A stretch of 23,911 nucleotides of DNA from Thermoplasmata archaeon (GTDB lineage: Archaea; Thermoplasmatota; Thermoplasmata; Thermoplasmatales; Thermoplasmataceae). Position 1 is the first letter of the stretch; every line of letters starts with the position of its first letter. Where the stretch lies: positions 1 to 23,911 of the forward strand of contig JAJZOK010000107.1 in NCBI GenBank assembly GCA_021811525.1. The letters run 5' to 3'. Shown here piece by piece: positions 8,921-16,700 of this stretch. The position numbers and the translations under genes are program-made. The notes under the pieces are model-generated. The model had not been told where the DNA came from and ran no database searches. It was given only the letters and a program-made list of their open reading frames with translations.

Positions 8921-9753
8921 AGGTAACTGTCATAGGCGCAGGCACAATGGGCAGGGGCATCGCCCAGGTCTTCGCACAGGCTGGCAACGAAGTGGTTCTC
9001 ACTGATGTTTACCAGAAGGCCTTAGAAACGGCCTCTAATGAAATCCAGAAGTCTCTGGGCAAACTTCACTCCAAGGGTGCCATTGCAGAAGCACCTGAAC
9101 TGGTCTATGGCAGGATAAAATTCATGGAAGACCTCTCGCAGGGAAGAGATGCAGACATCTTTATCGAAGCAGTTCTTGAGAAGTTAGAAATTAAGGAAGC
9201 GCTATACAGGCAGCTCAACGAAATCGCAGGTGAAAACTCCATCATCGCAAGCAACACTTCATCCATTTCAATTAACGCCCTCTCTGCCTCAATCAATAAG
9301 CCTGAGAATTTCCTCGGCCTTCATTTCTTCAACCCGGTCCCCATCATGAAACTGGTTGAAATAATCAGGGGGGTCAGAACTAGCCCATCAGTGGTCGATA
9401 GGGCCATAGAGATCACCAGGCAGCTGGGCAAGGAACCCGTAACTTCACAGGACTTTCCAGGATTCATATCAAACAGAATACTCATGCCTCTCATAAGAGA
9501 AGCAATCCTTGCGCTTGAGGAGGGTGTTTCATCCAGAGAAGATATTGATAAAACATTGAAGCTGGGGATGAATCACCCCATGGGCCCGCTTGAACTTGCG
9601 GACTTCATAGGTCTTGACGTAGTTCAAGACATCATGGCTGTCCTCTACGAGGAATTTGGCGATCCAAGATTCAAGCCTCCAGTTACACTGAGGAACCTTG
9701 TCAATGCAAGGAAGCTCGGAAGGAAATCCGGCGAAGGCTTTTACAAATATTGA
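8917..9753 (+). CDS. 3-hydroxyacyl-CoA (3-hydroxybutyryl-CoA) dehydrogenase
   Basis: 278 residues starting with TTG, which overlaps the thiolase stop as TTGA and is preceded by GGAGATGG at 8905-8912. The NAD-binding fold opens with VIGAGTMGRG (residues 5-14), and Asp30 at the end of the second strand points to NAD. Catalytic residues of the family are present: Ser115/116 in ASNTSS, His136 in HFFNP, Glu148 in KLVEII, Asn186 in GFISNR. The C-terminal domain carries 'GMNHPMGPLELADFIGLD'. The enzyme interconverts 3-hydroxyacyl-CoA and 3-ketoacyl-CoA. The 278-residue length fits the short single-function form, not a fusion with crotonase as in some archaea. Confidence 0.93.
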   Translation: MKVTVIGAGTMGRGIAQVFAQAGNEVVLTDVYQKALETASNEIQKSLGKLHSKGAIAEAPELVYGRIKFMEDLSQGRDADIFIEAVLEKLEIKEALYRQLNEIAGENSIIASNTSSISINALSASINKPENFLGLHFFNPVPIMKLVEIIRGVRTSPSVVDRAIEITRQLGKEPVTSQDFPGFISNRILMPLIREAILALEEGVSSREDIDKTLKLGMNHPMGPLELADFIGLDVVQDIMAVLYEEFGDPRFKPPVTLRNLVNARKLGRKSGEGFYKY

Positions 9754-9765
9754 GGAGTGGAAAAA

Positions 9766-10512
9766 ATGGGATATGAAAACATACTGGTAAGTGACAGAGG
9801 AAAGGTAAGGATAGTAACTCTGAACAGGAAATCTCCGCTGAATCCGTTGGATATGGATACACTGAGGGAGATAAAAGATGCAATCCTTAATTCTGGAAGC
9901 AAGGTAATATTGCTGCATGGTGCCAACAGGGCATTTTCGGCCGGTGCAGACATCAACAATTTCATGAAACTGACCAACGACACTGCCGGGATATTCGCAA
10001 AAGAAGGGCATGACATCATGAATGCCATTGCCAGCTACCCCAGGCCAGTGATTGCAGCAATTCATGGGTACTGCCTGGGCGGCGGATTTGAACTCGCTCT
10101 CGCATGTGACATCAGGGTAGCTCATCCGGATACAACGTTCGGGCTTCCGGAAGTAAACTTGGGAATACTTCCAGGATTCGGGGGTACGCAGAGGTTGAGG
10201 CACATCGTAGGAGAGACTCTTGCATTTGGCCTCATTTCTACCGGGAAGAGATACAAGGCCGGCGAAGCTTTCAGCTATGGGCTTTTGAATGAAGTTTCTG
10301 AGAATTATCTTGAAGTTGCAATTAAACTTGCAGAGGAACTATCAAAGAAACCCAAGGAATCTTTGAGGTTAATCAAGCATCTTGTCAGAAATGCACCAGA
10401 TGACATATTTGAAGAGGAGATTGACGCCTTCGGGGAAGTATTTGCCTATCCCGACAGGGAAGAGGGAGTAAAGGCTTTTCTCGAGAAGAGGGAAGCGAAC
10501 TTCCGGGATTAG
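9766..10512 (+). CDS. Enoyl-CoA hydratase (crotonase family)
   Basis: 248 residues from ATG 9766. A GTG three codons earlier (9757) also opens the frame, but it lies inside the GGAGTG ribosome-binding site at 9754-9759, so the ATG is preferred. Crotonase hallmarks: oxyanion-hole segment 'RAFSAGADI', second oxyanion segment 'GYCLGGGFELALACD', and 'FGLPEVNLGILPGFGGTQRL'. Both glutamates used by true hydratases are present (Glu109 in GGFELA and Glu129 in LPEV), so hydration of 2-enoyl-CoA is likely. It is the last gene of the three-gene operon and starts 12 nt after the dehydrogenase stop. Confidence 0.92.
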   Translation: MGYENILVSDRGKVRIVTLNRKSPLNPLDMDTLREIKDAILNSGSKVILLHGANRAFSAGADINNFMKLTNDTAGIFAKEGHDIMNAIASYPRPVIAAIHGYCLGGGFELALACDIRVAHPDTTFGLPEVNLGILPGFGGTQRLRHIVGETLAFGLISTGKRYKAGEAFSYGLLNEVSENYLEVAIKLAEELSKKPKESLRLIKHLVRNAPDDIFEEEIDAFGEVFAYPDREEGVKAFLEKREANFRD

Positions 10513-10537
10513 GGAGATCCCGAGATCCCTCATTTTT
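10511..10537 (+). terminator. Terminator of the thiolase operon
   Basis: Starting in the hydratase stop codon, GATC...GATC with flanking G/C-rich arms (AGGG... / ...CCCT) forms an imperfect hairpin with loop CCGA, followed by TTTTT at 10533-10537. Confidence 0.5.
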
Positions 10538-10629
10538 CTGACATATCCAGCTCTTTTTCTATAAATATAGCATTTTCAATGAACAGGTTAAAGCTTTTAT
10601 TCCATTGTTTCTTTTTAAAGTTGGAAAGT

Positions 10630-10687
10630 GTGGATCAAGACCAATAGATATCAGGGAAAGAGCCCTTCATGGAAGGTTTAGATCCAC
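10630..10687 (+). other. Unassigned 58-nt stem-loop next to the mobile unit
   Basis: A long-range inverted repeat pairs 10630-10642 (GTGGATCAAGACC) with 10675-10687 (GGTTTAGATCCAC), giving 12 of 13 pairs with one G-T. Inside it AGGG/CCCT (10653-10656, 10663-10666) forms a second small hairpin. The structure ends exactly where the left target-site duplication begins. The outer 7-bp stem recalls a tRNA acceptor, but there is no T-arm and the length is too short. It could be a small RNA, a protein-binding site or an old terminator. The rest of 10541-10695 shows nothing recognisable. Confidence 0.45.
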
Positions 10688-10695
10688 TAAAAATA
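10688..10695 (+). repeat. Left target-site duplication, TAAAAATA
   Basis: This octamer directly abuts the left GTAAC end. It recurs exactly after the outer right end at 13668-13675, and imperfectly (TAAAATTC, 6 of 8) after the inner right end at 12185-12192. IS66-family elements duplicate 8 bp of target. Confidence 0.7.
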
Positions 10696-10719
10696 GTAAC
10701 AGGTTAGTCCTTTGTGCAC
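10696..10719 (+). repeat. Left terminal inverted repeat
   Basis: 24 bp, beginning GTAACAGGT and ending TGTGCAC. It matches the reverse complement of the inner right end at 18 of 24 positions, with GTAA and TGTGCAC shared. Confidence 0.7.
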
Positions 10720-10720
10720 G

Positions 10721-12160
10721 ATGATTCTATTTTACCAGATCTGGTCTCAGAAAGACCCATATATTACGACTCCATTATATTTATGACATTATTCAGTTCC
10801 TCGCAGAAACGCCTAGAGACCAGAGAATTATTGACTCCCTGACAAAGGCAATGAAGAAGTAGGACAAAAAGATCGAGGATCTGGAGGAGGAGAACAGAAA
10901 GCTCAGGGACGAGGCTGAGGAATACAGGAGGAGGCATCCTTCCACCGTTGGAGTGAAGAATGGCAAGACATACGACATTAAGGCAGAGGAGAGGAAACAG
11001 GCGCCTGATACCAATTCAGGTGACGCCCCCCCTCTCCTGTGGAGAAGAAGCCCGGTGCACAGTTGAGCCACAAGGGGCACCTCAGGAGAACACCCAGGAG
11101 AACAGGCAGGGTGAGGGTGAATGCATCCTTCTTCACTTGCCCTGAATGTTCCTCCACCCTCACCAGAAAGGGCACCAGGAAGAGGTTCATCGAGGATATC
11201 CCAGAGATCATTCCGCGATCCATACAGTATCGCATAGAGAGGATGTTCTGCAGGAAATGCAGGAAGGTCTATGAACCTGTGATCCCGGAAGCGCTTCCCA
11301 ATGTAGGCTTATCCATCAGGACGATGCTCATCGCTGCATTTTTCAAGATCGCAATGAGGATGAGCCTGGAGTCCGTCACCGCAACCATGAAGGAGGTCCA
11401 GGAGATACTGTACCAGCTGTCAGAGACACTGGGCCTCTAATACAGCTCTCTCCTTGGGAAGAGCAGGGAAGCCCCTGCGAGGAACATGGATACCACGTCA
11501 TGGAGGCAGATTGGCGTGAATCGTGATCTCTGGTTCTTCGTCACAAAGGGGAAGCGATATTCCATGTCGCTGAGAACAACGGCCATGAGGTTGCAGAGAA
11601 ACTTCTCAGCAAGCATCGCGGTGTGGATATCCATGATCAATTAAGCGCATTCGAAACACTGGCATCAAAAACCAGGAACGATCAGCTGTACTGCTGCAGT
11701 CACATAATATGCGACGCGAAGGAACTGGAACAATTCTACGGGGAGGAGGGAGCTTGGATAAAGAGATCCCTCCAGTCTGTTGTACATGGAGGCGAAGGTA
11801 TACCAAGGCCATGGAACGGGAGAGGATGTCGAGAAACTGTACCGCAAGCTGGTATTCCTCCTTGATTCCCATCACGATCACCGCAGATCGCGAAAGTTCG
11901 TCGACAACCTTCTCAAACGGAAGAAGGAGTGGTTGTTCCGGTTCGTGGTTGATCCTGAGGTGGAATCCACCAACAATCGGGCCGAGAGGGCACAGAGACC
12001 TGCTGTGATGGACTGGAAAGTTTCAGCCGGAACCATATCCGAAAAAGGATCAAGGGCATACAAACGCGTGAATTCCATATTCTACACGCAGAAGCCGAAA
12101 AAGGAGAGCATAATCAGAGATGTCCCATCAATGATCAGAAAAAGCCCCAATCCAGGATGA
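10721..12160 (+). pseudogene. IS66-family transposase, degraded by frameshifts and stops
   Basis: Conceptual joining of frames gives a transposase of about 470 residues. Order: a charged N-terminal helix ('IEDLEEENRKLRDEAEEYRRR'); 'KKPGAQLSHKGHLR'; a zinc ribbon with two CxxC pairs ('FTCPECSS' and 'MFCRKCRK'); a DDE core with the first Asp in MDTTSWR (codon 11489), the second in DIHDQLSAFE (near 11635) and Glu in TNNRAERAQRP (codon 11984); and the C-terminal 'SAGTISEKGSRAYKRVNSIF' of IS66. Lesions: TAG at 10860; a frame change near the C7 run 11026-11032; TAA at 11438; a frame change at AAAGGGG 11545-11551; another between about 11760 and 11780. The true start is uncertain: ATG 10721 opens a different frame. 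The stop lies just before the inner right end. No TnpA/TnpB accessory genes are seen. Confidence 0.85.
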
Positions 12161-12184
12161 GTGCACACATCAGTTACCTCTTAC
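12146..12184 (+). repeat. Inner IS66-like right end
   Basis: Begins CCCAATC inside the last codons of the transposase and ends CCTCTTAC. Positions 12161-12184 are the inverted repeat partner of the left end. The 39-bp block is repeated in direct orientation at 13630-13667 with 30 matches over 38 aligned positions and one gap. Confidence 0.7.
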
Positions 12185-12198
12185 TAAAATTCGAAATG

Positions 12199-12207
12199 TT
12201 TAAATTA
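12199..12207 (+). promoter_or_regulatory. TATA box of the cargo operon
   Basis: TTTAAATTA with a purine-rich BRE-like GAAATG just upstream. It sits 15 bp beyond the inner right end and about 25 nt before TTG 12228. Confidence 0.5.
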
Positions 12208-12227
12208 AATATCTTGCTAAGATTTAA

Positions 12228-13244
12228 TTGGTGCTATTAAACAAATGGAAAGTGGCAATCACTTTGATGGTTGTGGTTCTCTTTAGGGCTGTCGGATATA
12301 GCTCATCTGTCTCAATTCCTCACGACCATATTAATGATGGCGCTCAAAGTAAAGAGATATCAATGGCTTCCTCTCCAAATCCATTAAAGCCTTTTAACAA
12401 CAACTCAAATTCACTTTACTATAATGTCAAAGCCCCTATGGGCATACTTAACGACTTAAGCCTCGTTACAGGTCTTAACGGGACGACTCGGATGGCATTC
12501 ATTAATGCGACTTTGGTCAGCCTTGACCACCGCTTTGCTATATTTGCACACAATGTGACTTTGATTGGAATCAAAGAAAGAAATGTAGGTTTGTATAATC
12601 TCGTCTATTATTTCAATACTATTACAATAAACCTCACGGTGAATGGGGAAAATGGCTATAATTACACTTTCACTAATAATACTGGTACTCCAATAGCCAG
12701 ATATGTAAATCCTACGGTCAATTTAGAGAATGCAACAATATCACTGCTCACTAATGGGCAAATATTCAGAGAGTACTCAAGCACTCCATCGTTACATACC
12801 ACAAGTAATTCTTCATCAGTAGATCCAATCAATTGCCCCGGATGTCCCCCTGACACAAGGGAGTACATAAACACAGTAACCTTTAAAACCACAACTACAA
12901 ATCTCTTTGATATTCCGATTACGATCACAATTGTATATAGTCCGTCCGGGATAATCAGTGGCCAGATTGAAGTGGAATCTGACTACAGTATAACTTACTA
13001 TTCTCCTCTCATATCAATCACTGAAGAACTCACAGACTCTCTCGGATTCGACTGGCAAATTGGTCTCCCAATAACAACCACATCTTCAACAAACACTCAT
13101 TCCTATACCCATCAAGATACGACTATTTCATTCAAATTAACTTTCGAATATCAATCACCATTACAGTACAACGGACAATATTACTACTATTATGATGTTT
13201 ATTCGACGTATGGAATACATATTACTGTTCCAATACTTACATGA
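12228..13244 (+). CDS. Secreted or surface Asn/Thr-rich protein of unknown function (cargo gene 1)
   Basis: 338 residues; no family recognised. The N-terminus 'LLNKWKVAITLMVVVLFRAVGYSS' is a signal peptide or anchor: two Lys and a hydrophobic run at about residues 9-24. The mature part is rich in N, T, S and Y, has few Lys/Arg, and contains about nine N-x-S/T sequons, as expected for a glycosylated protein outside the cell. One C-x2-C (NCPGCPPD, near residue 205) is its only cysteine pair. The C-terminal third reads as beta-strands and ends 'YYYYYDVYSTYGIHITVPILT'. The start is TTG 12228 or GTG 12231; both suit the TATA box. It lies inside the mobile unit, 13 nt before a small membrane gene. 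Composition is more AT-rich than neighbouring housekeeping genes, consistent with transfer. Confidence 0.7.
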   Translation: MVLLNKWKVAITLMVVVLFRAVGYSSSVSIPHDHINDGAQSKEISMASSPNPLKPFNNNSNSLYYNVKAPMGILNDLSLVTGLNGTTRMAFINATLVSLDHRFAIFAHNVTLIGIKERNVGLYNLVYYFNTITINLTVNGENGYNYTFTNNTGTPIARYVNPTVNLENATISLLTNGQIFREYSSTPSLHTTSNSSSVDPINCPGCPPDTREYINTVTFKTTTTNLFDIPITITIVYSPSGIISGQIEVESDYSITYYSPLISITEELTDSLGFDWQIGLPITTTSSTNTHSYTHQDTTISFKLTFEYQSPLQYNGQYYYYYDVYSTYGIHITVPILT

Positions 13245-13257
13245 AAGGTGATCTTAC

Positions 13258-13545
13258 ATGAATGCGAAAAAAATTGAGCGTCTATTCTCCAATAAGTATG
13301 CTGTAATAGGGACTATCGCAATTACCTGGGTTTCCACGCTACTTTTGGCACTTTCCGCTTTGACCACTATGTTCGGGTATGGTTACTACACAACTAAATC
13401 ACCATTTGAGACAACTGGTGGAACAAATCCATTTTTTTACGGGTACGTATATGCGGCGCATCCGTACAACCTGTATTTTACCTTGCTGACAGCGATCTCC
13501 ATTGTCCTGTTATCCATGTCTTTGTTTCTATATCACAGAAGGTGA
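13258..13545 (+). CDS. Small two-helix membrane protein (cargo gene 2)
   Basis: 95 residues; no family recognised. A positive N-terminus (MNAKKIERLFSNK) precedes helix 1 (about 15-39, 'YAVIGTIAITWVSTLLLALSALTTMFGYG'). An external loop rich in G, Y, T and P follows, then helix 2 (about 72-91, 'LYFTLLTAISIVLLSMSLFLY') and a basic end (HRR). The positive-inside rule puts both termini in the cytoplasm. A clear ribosome-binding site, AGGTGATC, lies 6 nt before the ATG, so unlike leaderless neighbours it is translated from an internal site on the mRNA of cargo gene 1. The pairing suggests it anchors, exports or partners the secreted protein; this is inference from linkage. Confidence 0.65.
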   Translation: MNAKKIERLFSNKYAVIGTIAITWVSTLLLALSALTTMFGYGYYTTKSPFETTGGTNPFFYGYVYAAHPYNLYFTLLTAISIVLLSMSLFLYHRR

Positions 13546-13568
13546 GAGTAGATTTTCTCATTTATATA

Positions 13569-13603
13569 CCTGACAAAGATAAGAATTGATGAGCTTTATC
13601 AGG
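13569..13603 (+). terminator. Hairpin after the cargo genes
   Basis: CCTGACAAAG (13569-13578) and CTTTATCAGG (13594-13603) pair at 9 of 10 positions around a 15-nt loop, 24 nt after the stop of cargo gene 2. Probably a terminator or mRNA 3' structure; no T-run follows. Confidence 0.4.
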
Positions 13604-13629
13604 GCGTCTCACAGTTTATAACGAGATAA

Positions 13630-13667
13630 CCCAATCTGATTGATTGCACAGATCAGCGACCTATTAC
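13630..13667 (+). repeat. Outer IS66-like right end (solo copy)
   Basis: A direct-orientation copy of the inner right end: CCCAATC, then TTGCACAGATCAG, then CGACCTATTAC. The match includes the bases that encode the last transposase residues in the inner copy, so it looks like the remnant of a second related IS. It is followed at once by TAAAAATA. Confidence 0.7.
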
Positions 13668-13675
13668 TAAAAATA
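13668..13675 (+). repeat. Right target-site duplication, TAAAAATA
   Basis: Identical to the octamer at 10688-10695 and positioned exactly after the outer right end. Confidence 0.7.
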
Positions 13676-13682
13676 AAAATAC

Positions 13683-13690
13683 TTAAATAT
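13683..13690 (+). promoter_or_regulatory. TATA box of the smc operon
   Basis: TTAAATAT, predicting a transcript start near 13713 and a leader of about 22 nt before ATG 13735, with a possible ribosome-binding AGGT at 13725-13728. The box lies 16 bp from the mobile unit's right end and is uninterrupted. Confidence 0.5.
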
Positions 13691-13691
13691 A

Positions 13692-13721
13692 GACATGTCG
13701 TTAAAGAGATGACAATTGTCA
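13692..13721 (+). promoter_or_regulatory. Paired palindromes over the smc transcript start: putative operator
   Basis: GACATGTC (13692-13699) and TGACAATTGTCA (13710-13721) are perfect palindromes sharing GACA/TGTC half-sites, with centres 20 bp apart, about two helical turns. The second covers the predicted transcription start. This is the typical place for an archaeal repressor; none is identified. Confidence 0.4.
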
Positions 13722-13734
13722 GACAGGTTTAATC

Positions 13735-16700
13735 ATGCATCTGGAATCTCTGGAATTGGATAATTTCAAATCGTTTGGAAACCGCAAGAAGATCATGTTC
13801 AAGAATGGCTTCACAGTCATCAGCGGACCCAACGGAAGCGGCAAGAGCAACATAGGGGACTCTCTCCTATTTGTCCTTGGAACAAGGTCATCAAAGACGG
13901 TTAGAGCCGACAGGCTGGGTGATCTTGTCCATAAATCCTCCAATGAGAAAAAGAACAGGAATTACTGCAGCGTTACTGTTACACTGGATAAGGATGACAA
14001 TGATGCACCTGAAGACCAGAGGAAGATCGTGCTCAAAAGGGAGCTCGTGGCTGACGCTGAAGGGTATAAGTCAAACTATTACCTCAATGGAGGAAGGGTC
14101 AGGCATACTGATGTCGCCAATCTCCTGGATTCGCTTCACATTTACCTGGACTCCTACAGTTTCGTTCTCCAGGGAGACATCAATAACATCGTGAAGATGA
14201 CTGGATTCGAACGTAGAAAACTCCTGGAGTCTATTTCAGGGATAGAAAGTTTTGATACCCAGATTGGCAAGGCAAAAGTGGAAATTGACGCTATAAATGA
14301 AAACCTATCCAGACTTGAAATCCTCACTGAGGAAACCAGAAAGAGAAGAGACCAGCTGGAGGTAGAAAAGAAAAGTGCTGAACGCTACCTGGAACTTACA
14401 GACAGGCTGGCAAACCTGAGGAAGACCCTTCTCAACCTGGAAATTGAAGGCCTTGGACGTGAACAGAGATCTTACACAGACAATCTGGATAAGCTAGAGC
14501 TTGAGATCACATCAATAAAGTCTTCAATAACAGAATTGGAGGGCAAGCTTGAGGAAAAAAAGGCCAGAGAAGCTGAACTTAAGCATAAGCTGGAAGTTTC
14601 AGGAAACTCTCAACTAAATGAGATCAGGGAGCAGATCGACGGTAAGAGGGTTAGAATTGCAGAACTGGGTGTAAGCATAGAAAACGCCAAGGATCGTGCA
14701 GCAGAACTAAAGGAAGAGCTGGAACAGGGCGTAGATACAATCAAGAAGTCAAGAAAGAAAATTGAATGGCTGGAATCCAACAGGAATGAAAATGGGCAGA
14801 CGCTGGATAAGATAAGGAAGGATATCCAGGAAAAGGCAAATGAACTGCGCATTCTCAAGGATAAATCCAGCAAAAGCAATACACAGATATTGGAAAGGCA
14901 GGAAAAAATCAGGGCGAAAGACCTGGAGATAAGGAACATAGGTTCAGAGATATCCGCAATCCAGGATTCAAAACAGGTCAAAACATCAGAGAGGTCACAG
15001 ATTATTTCCCAGCTTGGAAGCACAGAGGAAAGAAAGAAGGATCTTGAATTCAACATTAGAGACGCGCTGTGGAGACTCAAGGACATTGAAAAAGAAGTTG
15101 GGGGAAACAAGAGAAGCTACGAGGACCTCAATGCAAGATATTACAAGCTGAAGAACAGGCTGGACGATCTGAGGAAACGGAAAGACCAGATACAACAGGA
15201 ACTGAACAGGCTAGGGAGAGAGCATGCCCAGCTCCAGGCAACAACCGCCACAAAGTCAGGAATCCAGAATAGGGCACTGACAACAGTTATGAATGCAAGA
15301 AACAGGAACAGCATTAGCGGAATCCACGGCACAATCAGGGAACTTATTAATTTTGACGATGAATTCAGATCCGCAATAGAAGCTTCTGCAGGTTCCAGGC
15401 TGAACTCTGTTGTGGTTGAGGATGATGAGGTTGCGGAAGAGTGCCTGGAACTCCTGAAGGCCGAAAAAGCAGGAAAACTTACATTTCTGCCAATTAACAA
15501 GGTTCTTCCTGGCAGACCCAGGGGAAAGGCAATTACAGTTCACCAATCTGAGGGCTCAAGGGGCTATGTATTTGAGAAAGTATCATTTGATCAGAAGTAC
15601 CAGGGGATAATATGGTACGCTTTCCAGGACACTGTCATTGTCCAGGATGTAAAGACTGCAAGGAGATATATGGTTGGAGTACGGCTTGTTACCATGGACG
15701 GGGATATTTTCGAGGCAAGCGGAGCCATAACCGGCGGTTACATGGACAAGACCAGGTCTGCAGCCGATATTGAACAGAAGATGGGAAAACTGTCCACAGA
15801 AATGAGGGAACTTTCCCTCGAACTTGAGGGCCTTGATTCTGAGATAAATGCATTGGAGTCTGAATTTGAGACAGTATCCCAGCAATTAAGGGAAACCTCT
15901 AGAGACGAAGGCTCACGACAGACGGAACTCCAGCAGTACAGAAAGATTTCCGAAGAAGGCAAAGGGCAGATTGACCAGTTCAATGCTATCATAGAGAAAC
16001 TCACTCAGGATCTTAAAACTTCAGAAGAAGACATAAGACACATCGAACTCGAAATCAAGGAACTGCAGGATAAGTCAGAAGCCATTGACAGTGAAAAGAC
16101 CAGGCTTTTCGAGGAGATAAGGGAACTCTCCCCGAAATATGCTGAACGGGAGTCTGCACTTGAGGAAAACATTTCAGGATTGAGGGAGAAAGAAACAGAA
16201 TTCTCATCAGAACTGAGCAGGATCAACGCTGACATAGACAACCTCAACGAGAGAATTCAGGAACTGGAGGCAAAGAGCAGCGAAATAACTTCAGACATTT
16301 CAAAACTTCAGGAACAGAAGAAATCCTCAGAAATAGAAGTGAAGGTTGAGAACGGGGAACTGTCGAAACTCCGGGCAGTGGAGGCAGAGATATCCGAAAA
16401 ATCCAGGGAGATCGTGGAAGCGCTCAACAACAATGAGAACGAGATGAGGAAGACAGAGGAGCGCATAGAGATCAACAATTCAAATATTTCAGCGAAAAGG
16501 GAAATTATACTCTCGCTGCAGATCAAGATTGAAAATATTGAATCCAAGATTGGAGAGGTCCGGCTCGAGATGGAGGCAGTTGGAGGTAAAGTCCTGGAAG
16601 ACAGGAAATCTTCACCGGAGATCAAGAGGGAAATAGAAGGATGCAGCATTTCCATTGCAGAGCTTGGCCCTGTAAACCAGAGAGCAATTGAGGATTACGG

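Larger units (their letters stand above)
10696..13667 (+). mobile_element. IS66-like mobile unit with two cargo genes
   Basis: A 2972-bp segment bounded by a left end starting GTAACAGG (10696-10719) and a right end finishing CCTATTAC (13644-13667). IS66-family ends characteristically begin GTAA. The flanks carry an identical octamer, TAAAAATA, the duplication size of the family. Inside lie a ruined IS66-type transposase (10721-12160), an inner right end (12161-12184, 18 of 24 matches to the left end in inverted orientation), two cargo genes (12228-13545), and the outer right end (16 of 24 to the left end). A simpler reading, an IS of 1489 bp ending at 12184, leaves only a 6-of-8 duplication and does not explain the outer end. 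It lies between the enoyl-CoA hydratase gene and the smc promoter. Confidence 0.7.

Noticed and set aside
10630..10687. tRNA gene suggested by 7-bp GTGGATC/GATCCAC ends
   Set aside because: Only 58 nt, with no T-arm motif and no anticodon arm of the right size.
10860..11780. Programmed frameshifting to make the transposase
   Set aside because: Three frame changes plus two stop codons are too many for recoding; decay or assembly error explains them better.
11039..12160. Separate small genes in each frame of the transposase region
   Set aside because: The fragments join in order into one IS66 transposase, so they are parts of a single pseudogene.
10696..12184. A simple 1489-bp IS66 element ending at the inner right end
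   Set aside because: Possible, and its ends match slightly better (18 of 24), but the flanking octamers agree at only 6 of 8, whereas the outer boundary gives 8 of 8. Kept as the alternative.
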